Below, piece after piece: positions 18,857 through 28,106 of a stretch of 64,000 nt of DNA. Where the stretch lies: the NCBI GenBank assembly GCA_003139795.1, contig PLGM01000101.1:27780-91779 (forward strand), in the 5' to 3' direction. The translations under genes were made by a program, and so were the position numbers. Within the stretch, counting starts at the first letter, position 1; each line of letters starts with the position of its first letter. The DNA is from Acidobacteriaceae bacterium. GTDB taxonomy: Bacteria; Acidobacteriota; Terriglobia; Terriglobales; Acidobacteriaceae. The notes beneath the pieces were generated by a model. That model worked only from the letters and a program-made list of their open reading frames with translations, searched no databases and was not told the origin of the DNA.

Positions 18857-19572
18857 GCCTGAGCCCCATCTTCCGCTCGTCTGTACGGCAACGGGTCGTC
18901 GATCCCGTTTTCGCTGAAGCCCTTGCGCCGCAACAGGCACGAGTCGCATTCCCCACACGGCGCGCCCGTTGGCGATGGATCGTAGCAACTGCTGGTCAGC
19001 CCGTAGTCCACCCCCAGCTCCATTCCCTTGCGAACGATCTCCGCCTTCGACAGCGCAATCAGCGGCGTGTGAATCTTCAGCGCCTGCCGCCCTTCCACGC
19101 CGGCCCTGGTGGCCAGGTTGGCCATCTTCTCGAAGGCCGCGATGAACTCCGGCCGGCAGTCGGGGTAGCCCGAGTAGTCCAGCGCATTCACGCCAATGAA
19201 AATATCGCTCGACCCCAGCACCTCAGCCCAGGCCAGCGCAAACGACAGAAAAATCGTGTTGCGCGCCGGAACGTAGGTGATGGGAATGCCGTGCGACATA
19301 TCGTCAGCCGAACGACCCTTGGGAACGTCCATATCTCCGGTGAGCGCGGAGCCGCCGAAGACGCGAAGATCGATGGCCGCGATGCGGTGGGCCGCAACGC
19401 CGATGGATGCGGCGACACGGCGGGCCGCATCAAGTTCAAGAATGTGCCGCTGGCCATAGGAGAACGAGAGCGCATAAAGCTCGTAGCCCTGGCTCCGCGC
19501 AATGGCCAGCACGGTCGCCGAGTCCAGCCCTCCGCTCAACAGCACCACCGCTCTTTTTGCCTCGCTATTCAT
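18853..19572 (-). CDS. queC: 7-cyano-7-deazaguanine synthase
   Basis: A 239-residue ATP-dependent enzyme turning carboxy-deazaguanine into preQ0. The PP-loop is [17 protein letters not shown] near the N-terminus. [14 protein letters not shown] and [14 protein letters not shown] follow. The C-terminal zinc site is SCYDP...[14 protein letters not shown]. It lies upstream of queE, overlapping it by four bases, and downstream of the KdsC-like gene with a 68-base gap. The three genes probably form an operon. Confidence 0.95.
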   Translation of the reverse strand: MNSEAKRAVVLLSGGLDSATVLAIARSQGYELYALSFSYGQRHILELDAARRVAASIGVAAHRIAAIDLRVFGGSALTGDMDVPKGRSADDMSHGIPITYVPARNTIFLSFALAWAEVLGSSDIFIGVNALDYSGYPDCRPEFIAAFEKMANLATRAGVEGRQALKIHTPLIALSKAEIVRKGMELGVDYGLTSSCYDPSPTGAPCGECDSCLLRRKGFSENGIDDPLPYRRAEDGAQA

Positions 19573-19640
19573 GATTCTTTCTACCCGGTGTCTCGTTTTG
19601 AGGCAGTCTGGCTCTGTCGCCGCAGTTGCCGCCGAAGCCT

Positions 19641-20258
19641 TCAGGACAGATCCCCGCCTTTGCCAATATCCATCGCAGGCGGCATCGGGTTGCTTTCATC
19701 GATCGATGCCTCGATACATTTCTGCAGCAGGCCCTTGGCTGCGAGGATGAATTCGATCGCATCGCGCCCCGCGCCTTCGCCGCCGCCATGCGGCGTCACA
19801 TAGTGCGCCTCCGCCTTCACCTGCGCCCGCGCATTGGCCGTGGCCACGCCAAGGCCGACCTCCCGCATCACCGGCAGATCGATCACGTCGTCGCCCACAT
19901 ACGCAATCTCGTCCAGCGTCACGCCTTCCTTCTCCGCAATCTCGCGCACCGCCTTCATCTTGAAGGCCTGCCCCTGGTACACAAATTCCATTTTCAGGTC
20001 GCGCGCCCGCAGGGCAACCGTCTCGCTGATGCGCTTGGTAATCACGCCCACCTTCATCCCGCCCAGCCGCGCCAGGGTCATCCCCGCGCCATCGTGCGCG
20101 CTGAACCCCTTGGCCTCCACCATTTTGGTGGTGACGGAACCGTCCGGCAGCGCCACGGGCATGGGATAAATCCAGATGGTCCCGTCGGTCAAAACTCCAT
20201 CCACGTCGAAAAGAACGATCTTGATGCGGCGGGCGCGATCCTCTGCGGAAATCGTCAT
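19641..20258 (-). CDS. kdsC: KdsC-like HAD phosphatase (3-deoxy-D-manno-octulosonate-8-phosphate phosphatase)
   Basis: A 205-residue HAD-superfamily phosphatase of the C0 (capless, tetrameric) type. Motif I is [30 protein letters not shown] carries motif II. Motif III Lys and motif IV lie in [14 protein letters not shown]. The likely reaction is Kdo-8-phosphate to Kdo for LPS inner core. Length is slightly above the usual 170-190 because of a C-terminal tail of about 25 residues. It is the first gene of the apparent kdsC-queC-queE unit. A related sugar phosphatase role is possible. Confidence 0.85.
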   Translation of the reverse strand: MTISAEDRARRIKIVLFDVDGVLTDGTIWIYPMPVALPDGSVTTKMVEAKGFSAHDGAGMTLARLGGMKVGVITKRISETVALRARDLKMEFVYQGQAFKMKAVREIAEKEGVTLDEIAYVGDDVIDLPVMREVGLGVATANARAQVKAEAHYVTPHGGGEGAGRDAIEFILAAKGLLQKCIEASIDESNPMPPAMDIGKGGDLS

Positions 20259-20327
20259 GATTCAATATTACTCATTGCTTGCAGGTGGCCGTGCGCAAGG
20301 CGCGCCGGCTTGCGCGAAAATGGAAGG

Positions 20328-20537
20328 ATGGATCGCAATCCGCCCGCCGAAGCACAGTTACCGCCCGCGCTCGAACCCGGAGACTACTACCTCGACGGTC
20401 CCAACCTCGTTTTCACCGCGGCGTATCACCTCAGGCGAGGCTCCTGCTGCAACTCCGGTTGCCGCCACTGCCCCTACGGGTTCACGGCCGCAGACGCGCC
20501 CGCCGCGCCCGGCGAAGACGCGCCACCGGCCGGCTGA
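20328..20537 (+). CDS. DUF5522-like cysteine-rich small protein
   Basis: A 69-residue protein. The signature LVFTAAYHLRRGSCCNSGCRHCPYGF (about residues 27-52) is that of DUF5522-type proteins, with a compact cysteine cluster (CC...C..CPY) likely to bind zinc or another metal. Function unknown. ATG 20328 follows GGAAG. The last 64 bases overlap, on the opposite strand, the end of the VWA protein gene. That overlap covers low-complexity tails of both proteins and the very end of the Cys motif. Confidence 0.75.
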   Translation: MDRNPPAEAQLPPALEPGDYYLDGPNLVFTAAYHLRRGSCCNSGCRHCPYGFTAADAPAAPGEDAPPAG

Positions 20538-22702
20538 GTTCCCGACGGCACTGCTGGAGGCGGCGCAGCCGCAACCGGCTCCCGCACCAGCACCGCAAAC
20601 CTCGGAAACGCAAAGCTCCCGTTGGCGTCGTCGATCACGTTCAACTGGCACACATACGACCCCGGCTTCAATCCCGCCAAAGGCACGTCCAGCTCGATGG
20701 CAACCGCATCGCGCCCCTCCACGTTGATCGCCCTGGCCTGCACCAGCGGCGTCTCATACACCTTCGTCGATCCCTGGATCAGTTCCAGGCTGCTCAGCAG
20801 GTTGATCCCCGCCTTGGTCCCCTTGGGTGCGTCCGCGGCAACCTTCTCCTTCGCCGGAGCATAGATTTCGTACAGCAGATACAAGTGCTGGTCCTGGCGG
20901 AAGACGTGGCTGATGTTGGGCACATACTCCTCTCCGCCGCGCACCAGCGGGCTCTGCTTCTTGCTCGGCTGCCGCATCGAAGCCAGAACGATCGAGCTCA
21001 TCTTCAGCGGAGCTTTCTTCATATCCGGAAGCGTGATCTCCGCTTCAAACGAGCCCATGCGGCCGGTCTGGTTCTCGCGCACCACAAATTTCATCCGGTA
21101 CTTGCCCGGCGGCAGGTTGAAACTCGTCGTATATTGAATGTTCTTCTGCCGCGCCTGCAAGCTCGGATCCAGGTTCAGCTTCACTGTCTCCCGCGCATGG
21201 CCGATGGGCCGCTTCACCTCGTCGATCACCGTGCCGATAATGTCCAGCGTGGCCTTATCCTTGTCGCCGCCCTTCACAAAAGGAATCTGCGAGCCCGGCA
21301 CGATCAGCGAAACCGGCACAAAGTAGCGATTGTCGTCCAGCCGGAAGTACATCGCGTCCAGATAGACGGCCATGTCGGTGGCCGGCAGGTCGCTGGCCAA
21401 CTGCTCCTCAAGCTCCCGTTCGCGGTCTTCGTGAGCCGAGTGTTGGAAGTCCGCCGGCGCATAGTACCCAGGCCGATACTCAAGCTTCAAGCCCGGCCGG
21501 TTCACCTTGATGGTCAGCTTGCGATAGCGGCCGTCGCGCAGCGGATTCGTGCTACGAAATCCAATTGCGTAATACGCCGAAGTGTCCCGCTCCACCTGCG
21601 CGAACGCCGGCGCAAAATCGTTGGAATCGAAGAACGACTTGCCGCCCGTGTCGGTGCTGAGCGTCGCCATCACCTCCTGCGTGGCAAAGTTGGCGTTCAT
21701 GTTGTTCGTCAGCGCGCCGCCGTTATAGGCGCCGGTCCCGCGCAGGCTCCCCGTCGATGCGTCGCCCAAAGGCCCAATCGCCTGCAGGCCGCGCGTGTCC
21801 ACGCTGTAGATGGCCAGGTTGGCCCGCACCGCCGCGTTGATGGCCGCCCGCAAAGAAGCCTGGTTCTCGATCCCGTCGCGCGAAATTCCTCCGGAGAAAT
21901 AAAGCAGCGACTTCTTCTCCGTGATCTTTTCGAGCGACTTCGCCACCGCCCGCAGCGCAAACAGTTCGCGATCGGTGTTGAGGTCGTTGTACTCGCTCTC
22001 GTCGGGCGTGTAGCCGGTGGTGTCCTCCACCTGGTTCGAATTCGCGGTGGCGCCCTGGGCAAAGCCCTGTCCCTCGGTACCGTTGTAGACGCCCACCTCG
22101 TTGATGAGCGCATTCTTGTCCGCGGTAAAGTCCTGGTCCACATTGAGCGTGTCGCCGAGCGAAACCAGCGCCACCAGGTCGGCCGGCTGCATCTTCTGTT
22201 TAAGAAACGCCTGCGCCGCGTCCACGCTCCGGTCAAGATCCTCGGGCTGCATCGAGGTCAGGTCGAAGAACATCACAATCAATCTGTGATTGCGCAGCTC
22301 CTCGGGCCTCGCCACCACCACGGCCTTGCTCCCACTGCCGCTTGCCCCAGCGGCCAGCCCGCTCACCGTGGCTTCGTTCAGCGGCGTGGCCTTGTCAACG
22401 CTCTCAAAGTCGAAGGTATCGATCTGCTGCTGCTTGCCGTTCTCGTAGATGGTGAAGTCGCTCTGCTTGAGCCCCAGCACCAGTTCGCCGGTCTTCGCGT
22501 CCCGCGCCACCACGTTGGTCAGCACCAGCTCGCCGTTCATCTTCAGAACAAACCCGCCCTGCGGGGTTCCGGTGACCTTTCCACTCGATGCCTGGCCGCT
22601 TGAATCCTGGCCGGGGCTCTGCGCGCACGCCGGCTGCGCGCCCGGCAACGCCAGCGCCAGCCCCGCAACCCAAGCCCCGATCCTCCGCATCCAGCCCCTC
22701 AT
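20474..22702 (-). CDS. Secreted VWFA-related acidobacterial domain protein (long form)
   Basis: About 742 residues with a signal peptide (MRGWMRRIGAWVAGLALALPGAQPACA region). VLTNVVARDAKTGELVLGLKQSDFTIYENGKQQ marks the N-terminal beta domain of the family. The von Willebrand A fold starts at RLIVMFFDLTSMQPEDLDRS. Its canonical DxSxS is altered to DLTSM, so metal binding may differ. The 'SLLYFSGGISRDG' and 'YAIGFRSTNPLRDGRYRKLTIKV' blocks complete it. The C-terminal half is beta-rich and unassigned. ATG 22702 is favoured over the in-frame start at 22720 by the signal peptide. Role unknown. The next gene upstream on the strand is the TonB receptor. Confidence 0.85.
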   Translation of the reverse strand: MRGWMRRIGAWVAGLALALPGAQPACAQSPGQDSSGQASSGKVTGTPQGGFVLKMNGELVLTNVVARDAKTGELVLGLKQSDFTIYENGKQQQIDTFDFESVDKATPLNEATVSGLAAGASGSGSKAVVVARPEELRNHRLIVMFFDLTSMQPEDLDRSVDAAQAFLKQKMQPADLVALVSLGDTLNVDQDFTADKNALINEVGVYNGTEGQGFAQGATANSNQVEDTTGYTPDESEYNDLNTDRELFALRAVAKSLEKITEKKSLLYFSGGISRDGIENQASLRAAINAAVRANLAIYSVDTRGLQAIGPLGDASTGSLRGTGAYNGGALTNNMNANFATQEVMATLSTDTGGKSFFDSNDFAPAFAQVERDTSAYYAIGFRSTNPLRDGRYRKLTIKVNRPGLKLEYRPGYYAPADFQHSAHEDRERELEEQLASDLPATDMAVYLDAMYFRLDDNRYFVPVSLIVPGSQIPFVKGGDKDKATLDIIGTVIDEVKRPIGHARETVKLNLDPSLQARQKNIQYTTSFNLPPGKYRMKFVVRENQTGRMGSFEAEITLPDMKKAPLKMSSIVLASMRQPSKKQSPLVRGGEEYVPNISHVFRQDQHLYLLYEIYAPAKEKVAADAPKGTKAGINLLSSLELIQGSTKVYETPLVQARAINVEGRDAVAIELDVPLAGLKPGSYVCQLNVIDDANGSFAFPRFAVLVREPVAAAPPPAVPSGTQPAGGASSPGAAGASAAVNP

Positions 22703-22785
22703 CGCATGTCCTTCCACCACGAAAAAGCTGCTTGCCGATCCGCCAATGAGCTGTCATCCGTCATCTGTCATCCGTCATCTGCATT

Positions 22786-25700
22786 TCAAAACCTAAACCT
22801 CGCCGTAAACTGAAACGCCCTCATCGATCCCGCCGACGTCACCTGCCCCGCGGTCGGTGAGTTCAGCGCCGTGCCCACTCCGGAATATTGCACAGTGTTG
22901 AACACATTGCTGGCCGTCGCGCGAATCTCCATGCTGCGCGTTTCGCCCATGTTCACTGTCTTTGAGAGCGACATATTGTTCTGCACCGTCCCCGGCCCCA
23001 TGATCGAGTCCCGCGAAACGTTGCCGAACGCATTCCCATAGGCATCGGCCACCGGTTGAGTAAAGGCCGCTGGATTGAACCACTCCTTTTGCGATCCCCC
23101 TCCGGCCGTCGGCGAAGTGCCCGCAACGTAATTGGGCCGCAGCGTGCCCGTCGCTCCGTGAGCCACGTCGGAGACCGCCGCAGGATAATAGGGCGTCAGC
23201 GGCGAGCCGGTAGCAAACGTGAAGCTGCCCGATACCGAAAACCCCTCCAGAATGTGCGAACCCACGCCGCTCGTCACCCAGTATTTATCCTTGCCGAAAG
23301 GTAACTCATAGAGATAAGTCCCGCTCACCTTGTGCCGCACGTCGAAGGTTGAGTTGCCTTCCTCGGCCGCGATGTCCTGCCAGTCCTGTACTGCGCTGGC
23401 CGCGTCGTCGATGGAGTGCGAATACTGATAGTTGGCTCCCAGCGCCACTCCACCCGTCAGCCGCTTGTTCACCCGCAGCGTCCCCGCATTGAACCGCGAA
23501 AACCCCACCGCCTGCTCGTAGTCGAAGGTCGCAATCGGCTGCCCCGTCGATGGATCGTAATCGGTATTCGGGCTGCTCGCGCTGCGCCGCGGAAAGCTCT
23601 TCACGTCCAGCCGCGATCCAGTCGAACCGTTGTAGCCCACGTTCAGCACCACGCCCCACGGCAGCGTCTTCTGCACATCCAGGTTATAGGCCTGCACATA
23701 GGGCAGCCGATAGTGCGGATCGACCACATACGTCCCCGGCGTAGCCGTCGTCGGAATCGTCGGGAACCCGTTGGCCAGCGTGAACTGCCCCGCCTGCGCC
23801 GCCACGTTAGTTTGCTCGTTCACAAAAGCGGGCTGCAACGCCATCGGCTGCAGCGCCATCGTCGAGGCAAAGCCGCCGTATTGGCCCACCGTAAAGTTCA
23901 TGCCGTACCCGGCCCGCACCACCATCTGCTTCACCTTCGGCACGCGCAGCGCAACGCCCAGCCGCGGCGCTAGCGCCAAGTGGAACGGATACACCAGCGA
24001 CTTCGGCAAGCTATCGCTGAACGATGGCGCCGCGCTGCCCGACTGCACTTCGGCGAAACAGCTAAATTGATCAATGCAATTCGCTGACGGATTCGCGCTC
24101 AAGTTCGTAGCCAGCAGCGCCAGCCGGTCATATTTCTCGGTATACGGAGCAAAGAACTCATACCGCAATCCGTATTGCACCGTCAGGTTCGATCGCGCCC
24201 GCCAGTCGTCCGTCGCGTAGGCATCCCACACGTTGTCGCGCAGGTAGCTCTTCGAGGTGGGCGAGTCGACGGTCGTCTCTTGCGGCAGCCCCAGCAGAAA
24301 ATCCGCCAGCGCCGTGCCCGTGGTCGGGTCCTGCGCCTGGTTCTCGGTGAACTTGCCGCTGAACGTAAAGCTGCCCGTCGCGTTCGATCCCCCCAGGAAA
24401 TTCCGATGCACCCTCCGGTAGTCCCCGCCAAAGCGCAGGTTGTGTTTGCCCTTGATCCAGCTCAGCGTCTCCGAGATGGAGATCGTCTGCGACAGTGAAA
24501 AGCTCGGCTGCGCTTCGCTCAATCCCGCAATCGCCCCCAACTGCACGCTCGGAATGCCGTAATTGGTAGGCAGCGTATTCAGCGGGGCGCCGTCCGGTCC
24601 GAAGATCCCAAGCTGGCTCGCAATGTCCACGCCATTGGTAAAGAAGTTCGTAGCCTGGCTCGTGGCTCGATTCCAGTTCTCGTTGAAGATATTCGTCAGC
24701 TTGTGGTAGCCGACCGTGTATCCCGCCTGCACACTGTTTGAGTTCGTCGAATTCTTCCCTCCCAGTTGCGGAAACATGTTCACGTTGTCCGCGGCTGTGC
24801 CAATCCAGTTGTAGTTGAAGTTGATGGTCTGCCGCAGCCCCTGGTTCTGGTTCCTGCGCCCGCCGGCGCCTCCGCCCCCACCGCCGCCGCGACCGCCGCC
24901 GCCCGGCTGTGTCGCATTGGGGCCCAGGCTCCGCAGATAGCGAACTCCGGCCTGTGTGGTGTTGGTTTGCGCCGTCGTCAGCAGATGATAGTTGTAGCCG
25001 CTGGTATTCGATCCGGAGGCCAAATTTAGCGCGGGATAGTAGTTCAGCAGTGCCGTAGCCTGAGACGTGAGGCGTGTTGCAGGAATCACGTTAGGCGTGC
25101 CGTTCGGAATATTGGGATTGCCGCTCGCCACAAACTGCAGCCCGGTCGTCGGGTCGTAGATGGCAGGCTGGCCCCTGAAGTCTCCCGCGCGCTCGTTGAA
25201 GGTCCCATAGGTACCATCCGCCGGCCCCGTCGCGTACTCATCCACCGGGCTCGATTGCCGCGTCCCCGAGAGCGTAAAGAACACCGTGTCCTTCCCGCTC
25301 GGTTTGGTCAGATGAGGAATGTACGGCGCGCTCATAAACGTAATGCCGAAGCGGTTGCTCCCCGAGGCCGGCTGCTCCGACTGCTGGCTGGTCAGTGCAA
25401 AGGGCTCCGCATTGAGCGCCGCATTGCTGCCGAACCAGAAGACCGCCCCGTGCGGCTGGCCGGGATTGAAGCCGCGGAAGTTGCCCCGTCCACCGCCGCC
25501 GCCGGGACCACCGCCAAACCCGCCGGGCCCGCCAAATCCACCTCCGCCGAAGCCCCCGCCGCCAAACAGGCCGCCGCCCTGTCCGCCCGGCAAAACGCCC
25601 TGCGCGCGCGCCGTCTCCATCAAATCCCGGATGCGGTCCACATCGATTCCAGCCAATGGGCTAACCGAACCCGTCTGCCCGCTGATGGCCACCGAATCCC

Positions 25701-26400
25701 CGCCAAAGTCCGAGTTCCCCGCTATCGAGGGCAGCGCCGCACCCGACTGGCCGCCTGAGCCCTGCGTTCCGCTCTGGTTCTCGGTATCCGCTGCCAGCGC
25801 GCTCACCAGGCTCAGGCTCTGCGCCCCGTTCCCCGCCAGTTGCCGAATGGCTTGAACCGCCGCTGTATCCTGATCGGCCCCATTCTGTGCGCCCTGCCGC
25901 GCCTGTTGCTGCTGTTGCTCCAGCGCCCGCGAGGCCAGCATCAACTCGAGACTCACCGTCTGGTCGCGGTTGGCGGCGTTCAGCACCGCCTCCTGCGATG
26001 CAATCGCAAAGGCCGCAAACTGCGTGCGGATCACGTAGCGCCCATTCTGCGCAATGTTCAGGGACCACGCGCCGGTAATGTCAGTGGTGGTGGAGAAGCG
26101 CTTGCCGGTGAGCGTATTCTGCGCGGTCACGGTGACGCCCGGCAGCGGGATGTTGCCGCTTTTGACCACCCCGTGCAGCTTGCCGCCCGCAACTGCCTGA
26201 CTGGACGGCGCCTGGCCGGTTGGACTGGGCGCGGTTGGGGCCTGTGTGGGAGCGCTGGAGGCCGCACCGGGCGCAACTGCGGGCGCCGGAGTCTGGGCTG
26301 GAGTCGACGCTGGGGTTGGGACCGCCGTCTGCGCCCATGCCGCAAAGCCGCCAGCCACAAACATCCCCATCGCTCCTGCCCACGTGGCTGCTCGCCGCAT
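22786..26400 (-). CDS. Oar-like TonB-dependent receptor with carboxypeptidase-regulatory-like domain
   Basis: A 1204-residue outer-membrane protein. A signal peptide and Pro/Ala/Gln-rich linker lead to a CarboxypepD_reg-like beta-sandwich (KLHGVVKSGNIPLPGVTVTAQNT...TGAWSLNI, about residues 73-150). The plug-like region and large barrel follow. The barrel is typical of acidobacterial TonB-dependent transporter-like proteins (LRFGGDYRRVHRNFLGG, WDAYATDDWRARSNLTVQYGLRYEFF, and a final aromatic strand FQFTARFRF). Two strongly Gly-rich loops are unusual (about residues 276-312 and 500-515). The probable cargo is a large oligosaccharide. The VWA gene follows 83 bases downstream and may be cotranscribed. 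Confidence 0.9.
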   Translation of the reverse strand: MRRAATWAGAMGMFVAGGFAAWAQTAVPTPASTPAQTPAPAVAPGAASSAPTQAPTAPSPTGQAPSSQAVAGGKLHGVVKSGNIPLPGVTVTAQNTLTGKRFSTTTDITGAWSLNIAQNGRYVIRTQFAAFAIASQEAVLNAANRDQTVSLELMLASRALEQQQQQARQGAQNGADQDTAAVQAIRQLAGNGAQSLSLVSALAADTENQSGTQGSGGQSGAALPSIAGNSDFGGDSVAISGQTGSVSPLAGIDVDRIRDLMETARAQGVLPGGQGGGLFGGGGFGGGGFGGPGGFGGGPGGGGGRGNFRGFNPGQPHGAVFWFGSNAALNAEPFALTSQQSEQPASGSNRFGITFMSAPYIPHLTKPSGKDTVFFTLSGTRQSSPVDEYATGPADGTYGTFNERAGDFRGQPAIYDPTTGLQFVASGNPNIPNGTPNVIPATRLTSQATALLNYYPALNLASGSNTSGYNYHLLTTAQTNTTQAGVRYLRSLGPNATQPGGGGRGGGGGGGAGGRRNQNQGLRQTINFNYNWIGTAADNVNMFPQLGGKNSTNSNSVQAGYTVGYHKLTNIFNENWNRATSQATNFFTNGVDIASQLGIFGPDGAPLNTLPTNYGIPSVQLGAIAGLSEAQPSFSLSQTISISETLSWIKGKHNLRFGGDYRRVHRNFLGGSNATGSFTFSGKFTENQAQDPTTGTALADFLLGLPQETTVDSPTSKSYLRDNVWDAYATDDWRARSNLTVQYGLRYEFFAPYTEKYDRLALLATNLSANPSANCIDQFSCFAEVQSGSAAPSFSDSLPKSLVYPFHLALAPRLGVALRVPKVKQMVVRAGYGMNFTVGQYGGFASTMALQPMALQPAFVNEQTNVAAQAGQFTLANGFPTIPTTATPGTYVVDPHYRLPYVQAYNLDVQKTLPWGVVLNVGYNGSTGSRLDVKSFPRRSASSPNTDYDPSTGQPIATFDYEQAVGFSRFNAGTLRVNKRLTGGVALGANYQYSHSIDDAASAVQDWQDIAAEEGNSTFDVRHKVSGTYLYELPFGKDKYWVTSGVGSHILEGFSVSGSFTFATGSPLTPYYPAAVSDVAHGATGTLRPNYVAGTSPTAGGGSQKEWFNPAAFTQPVADAYGNAFGNVSRDSIMGPGTVQNNMSLSKTVNMGETRSMEIRATASNVFNTVQYSGVGTALNSPTAGQVTSAGSMRAFQFTARFRF

Positions 26401-26592
26401 CTGCGCTCCCTGGCATTTCGTTGCCGTACTCAGTCAGACGCTTCCCGCGCCGCGAAGGTTTACCGCTTGTCGTCTGTCGTGCCCTGCGGGCATTACAATG
26501 ACAGTCCCATGGAAGAATCGGCGTGTCCCGCAAGAAATCGCACCGTCGCGGCCTTCCCCGGCTAGACAATCGTCTCAGAATCGAGGTCTCCC

Positions 26593-27339
26593 ATGAAGAC
26601 TTTTCGTGCGTTCCTCTGCGCGCTGCCGCTGCTCCTCACCGCTTTCGCCGTAAATGCCCAGCAGGCTGTGACCTTCCCCAGCGGCGACTCCACGGCCCAG
26701 GCGCTGCTCTATCTGCCCCAGGGTCCTGGCCAGCATCCGGCCTTGATCGTGATCCACGAGTGGTGGGGCCTGAACGACTGGATCAAGCAGGAGGCCCAAG
26801 GCTATGCGGCCAAGGGATACGTCGCGCTGGCCGTCGATCTCTATCGCGGCAAAGTGGCCGCGGACCCCGAACTCGCCCACGAACTGATGCGCGGCCTGCC
26901 CCAGGACCAGGGCGTCCGCGATCTGACCTCCGCCGTCACGTTCCTCCAGAGCCGCAAGGACGTAAAGCGCGACCGCATCGGGGCCGTCGGCTGGTGCATG
27001 GGCGGCGGCTACGCGCTGCAGTTGGCCATCGCCTCGCCCGCGCTCAAAGCCGTGGCCGTCAACTACGGCTCGCTCGCCACAGACAAGGCCGACCTGGCCA
27101 AGATCCACGCCGCCGTGCTGGGCAACTTCGGCGGCAAAGACCAGGGCATTGCTCCGGATGCGGTCCACGCATTCGAGGCCGCCATGCAGTCGCTGGGCAA
27201 ACCTGTGGACGTCAAAATCTACCCCGATGCCGGCCACGCCTTCGAGAATCCCAATAACGCCGCCGGCTACCGCCCCGACGATGCCGCCGATGCACTGGCC
27301 CGCGTGGACCGCTTCCTGGCGGCGAATCTGGGCCACTAA
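26593..27339 (+). CDS. Secreted dienelactone-hydrolase-family alpha/beta hydrolase
   Basis: A 248-residue exported protein with a signal peptide ending at NAQQ. The dienelactone hydrolase fold shows PALIVIHEWWGLNDWI (oxyanion/Glu region) and the Cys nucleophile in GAVGWCMGGGYAL (about residue 136). The Asp lies near GNFGGKDQGI, and the His in PDAGHAFENP. The catalytic Cys-Asp-His triad therefore looks intact. Family enzymes hydrolyse dienelactones or other esters. The substrate here is unknown. It is divergent from the TonB receptor gene and close to it. Confidence 0.88.
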   Translation: MKTFRAFLCALPLLLTAFAVNAQQAVTFPSGDSTAQALLYLPQGPGQHPALIVIHEWWGLNDWIKQEAQGYAAKGYVALAVDLYRGKVAADPELAHELMRGLPQDQGVRDLTSAVTFLQSRKDVKRDRIGAVGWCMGGGYALQLAIASPALKAVAVNYGSLATDKADLAKIHAAVLGNFGGKDQGIAPDAVHAFEAAMQSLGKPVDVKIYPDAGHAFENPNNAAGYRPDDAADALARVDRFLAANLGH

Positions 27340-27539
27340 GGCGGAACCCTACCCGGTTCTATCGCCCCGGCGCGGCCGTGGCAAACCGGCCCGTGCCCGC
27401 GACGACTCCGGCCTCCCAAAAGAGCCACAATTGCGCTTGCATTCTCCTGCCGCGCATGTTAACTATTAAGCCAATAATCTTTTGATTGCTGCCAAGCTGG
27501 TAAACTCCCGGCAGACAGCGGACAGGACCGGATCCCGCC

Positions 27540-27887
27540 ATGAAGATCGGCACCACCATTCGCGCTTACCGGCTGCAGAAGGGCCTGTCGCAAGGAGATA
27601 TCGAGAAGAAAACCGGTCTCCTGCGCTGCTACCTCTCGCGCGTGGAAAACGGCCATACCGTGCCCTCGCTGGACACGCTGTCCAAGATCGCCCAGGCCCT
27701 CGACCTGCCTATCGCCCAGTTCTTTGCCGACGACTCGCTCGGCCACGAGTTCAACACCCAGAGGCTCTCCGACGAGGAACTGCGCTTCCTCACCCAGATT
27801 CGCCGCTACTCTTCCAACCTGAACGAGAGCGACCGCAAGCTGCTGCTGGCCATGGTCAGAAAGTTCGCCGCCACCGCCGTCCGATAA
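27540..27887 (+). CDS. XRE-family helix-turn-helix transcriptional regulator
   Basis: A 115-residue protein. The N-terminal HTH_3 domain (GTTIRAYRLQKGLSQGDIEKKTGLLRCYLSRVENGHTVPSLDTLSKIAQAL, residues about 4-55) is a textbook Cro/C1 fold. A short C-terminal helical region (RLSDEELRFLTQI...SDRKLLLAMVRKFA) may dimerise. Upstream, the AT-rich stretch TTAACTATTAAGCCAATAATC (27458-27478) could be its promoter. Targets cannot be told. Confidence 0.88.
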   Translation: MKIGTTIRAYRLQKGLSQGDIEKKTGLLRCYLSRVENGHTVPSLDTLSKIAQALDLPIAQFFADDSLGHEFNTQRLSDEELRFLTQIRRYSSNLNESDRKLLLAMVRKFAATAVR

Positions 27888-27960
27888 CGCTGAACCACCT
27901 TAGAACCTGTCGAGGAACTCTGAAGGGATGTCGAACATGAGACAACACAGCATCCCGCAG

Positions 27961-28013
27961 GGGCTAAAGCCCGTCCTCATTTTCGGCCTTTGCGGCACGA
28001 CTGAAGTCGTGCC
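27961..28013. repeat. Composite hairpin repeat (GGGCTAAAGCCC plus GGCACGACTGAAGTCGTGCC)
   Basis: GGGCTAAAGCCC at 27961-27972 is a perfect palindrome. At 27994-28013, GGCACGAC-TGAA-GTCGTGCC is a perfect 8-bp-arm hairpin. They sit in the gap between the convergent XRE and aldo/keto reductase genes. The pair has the look of a dispersed REP-like element. A terminator role is also possible. Confidence 0.8.
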
Positions 28014-28106
28014 CTGTTACAAAACCCTCACGAATCGCCGCTGGAACTGGTTTTTCCGCAGCCTCCAAAGCTCGTACCCTTCAACGCATGGTTTTTAGAC
28101 GGGTTC

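Noticed and set aside
20279..22603. 774-residue open frame on the plus strand
   Set aside because: Arg/Leu/His-rich shadow of the VWA gene on the other strand, whose signal peptide and family blocks are clear.
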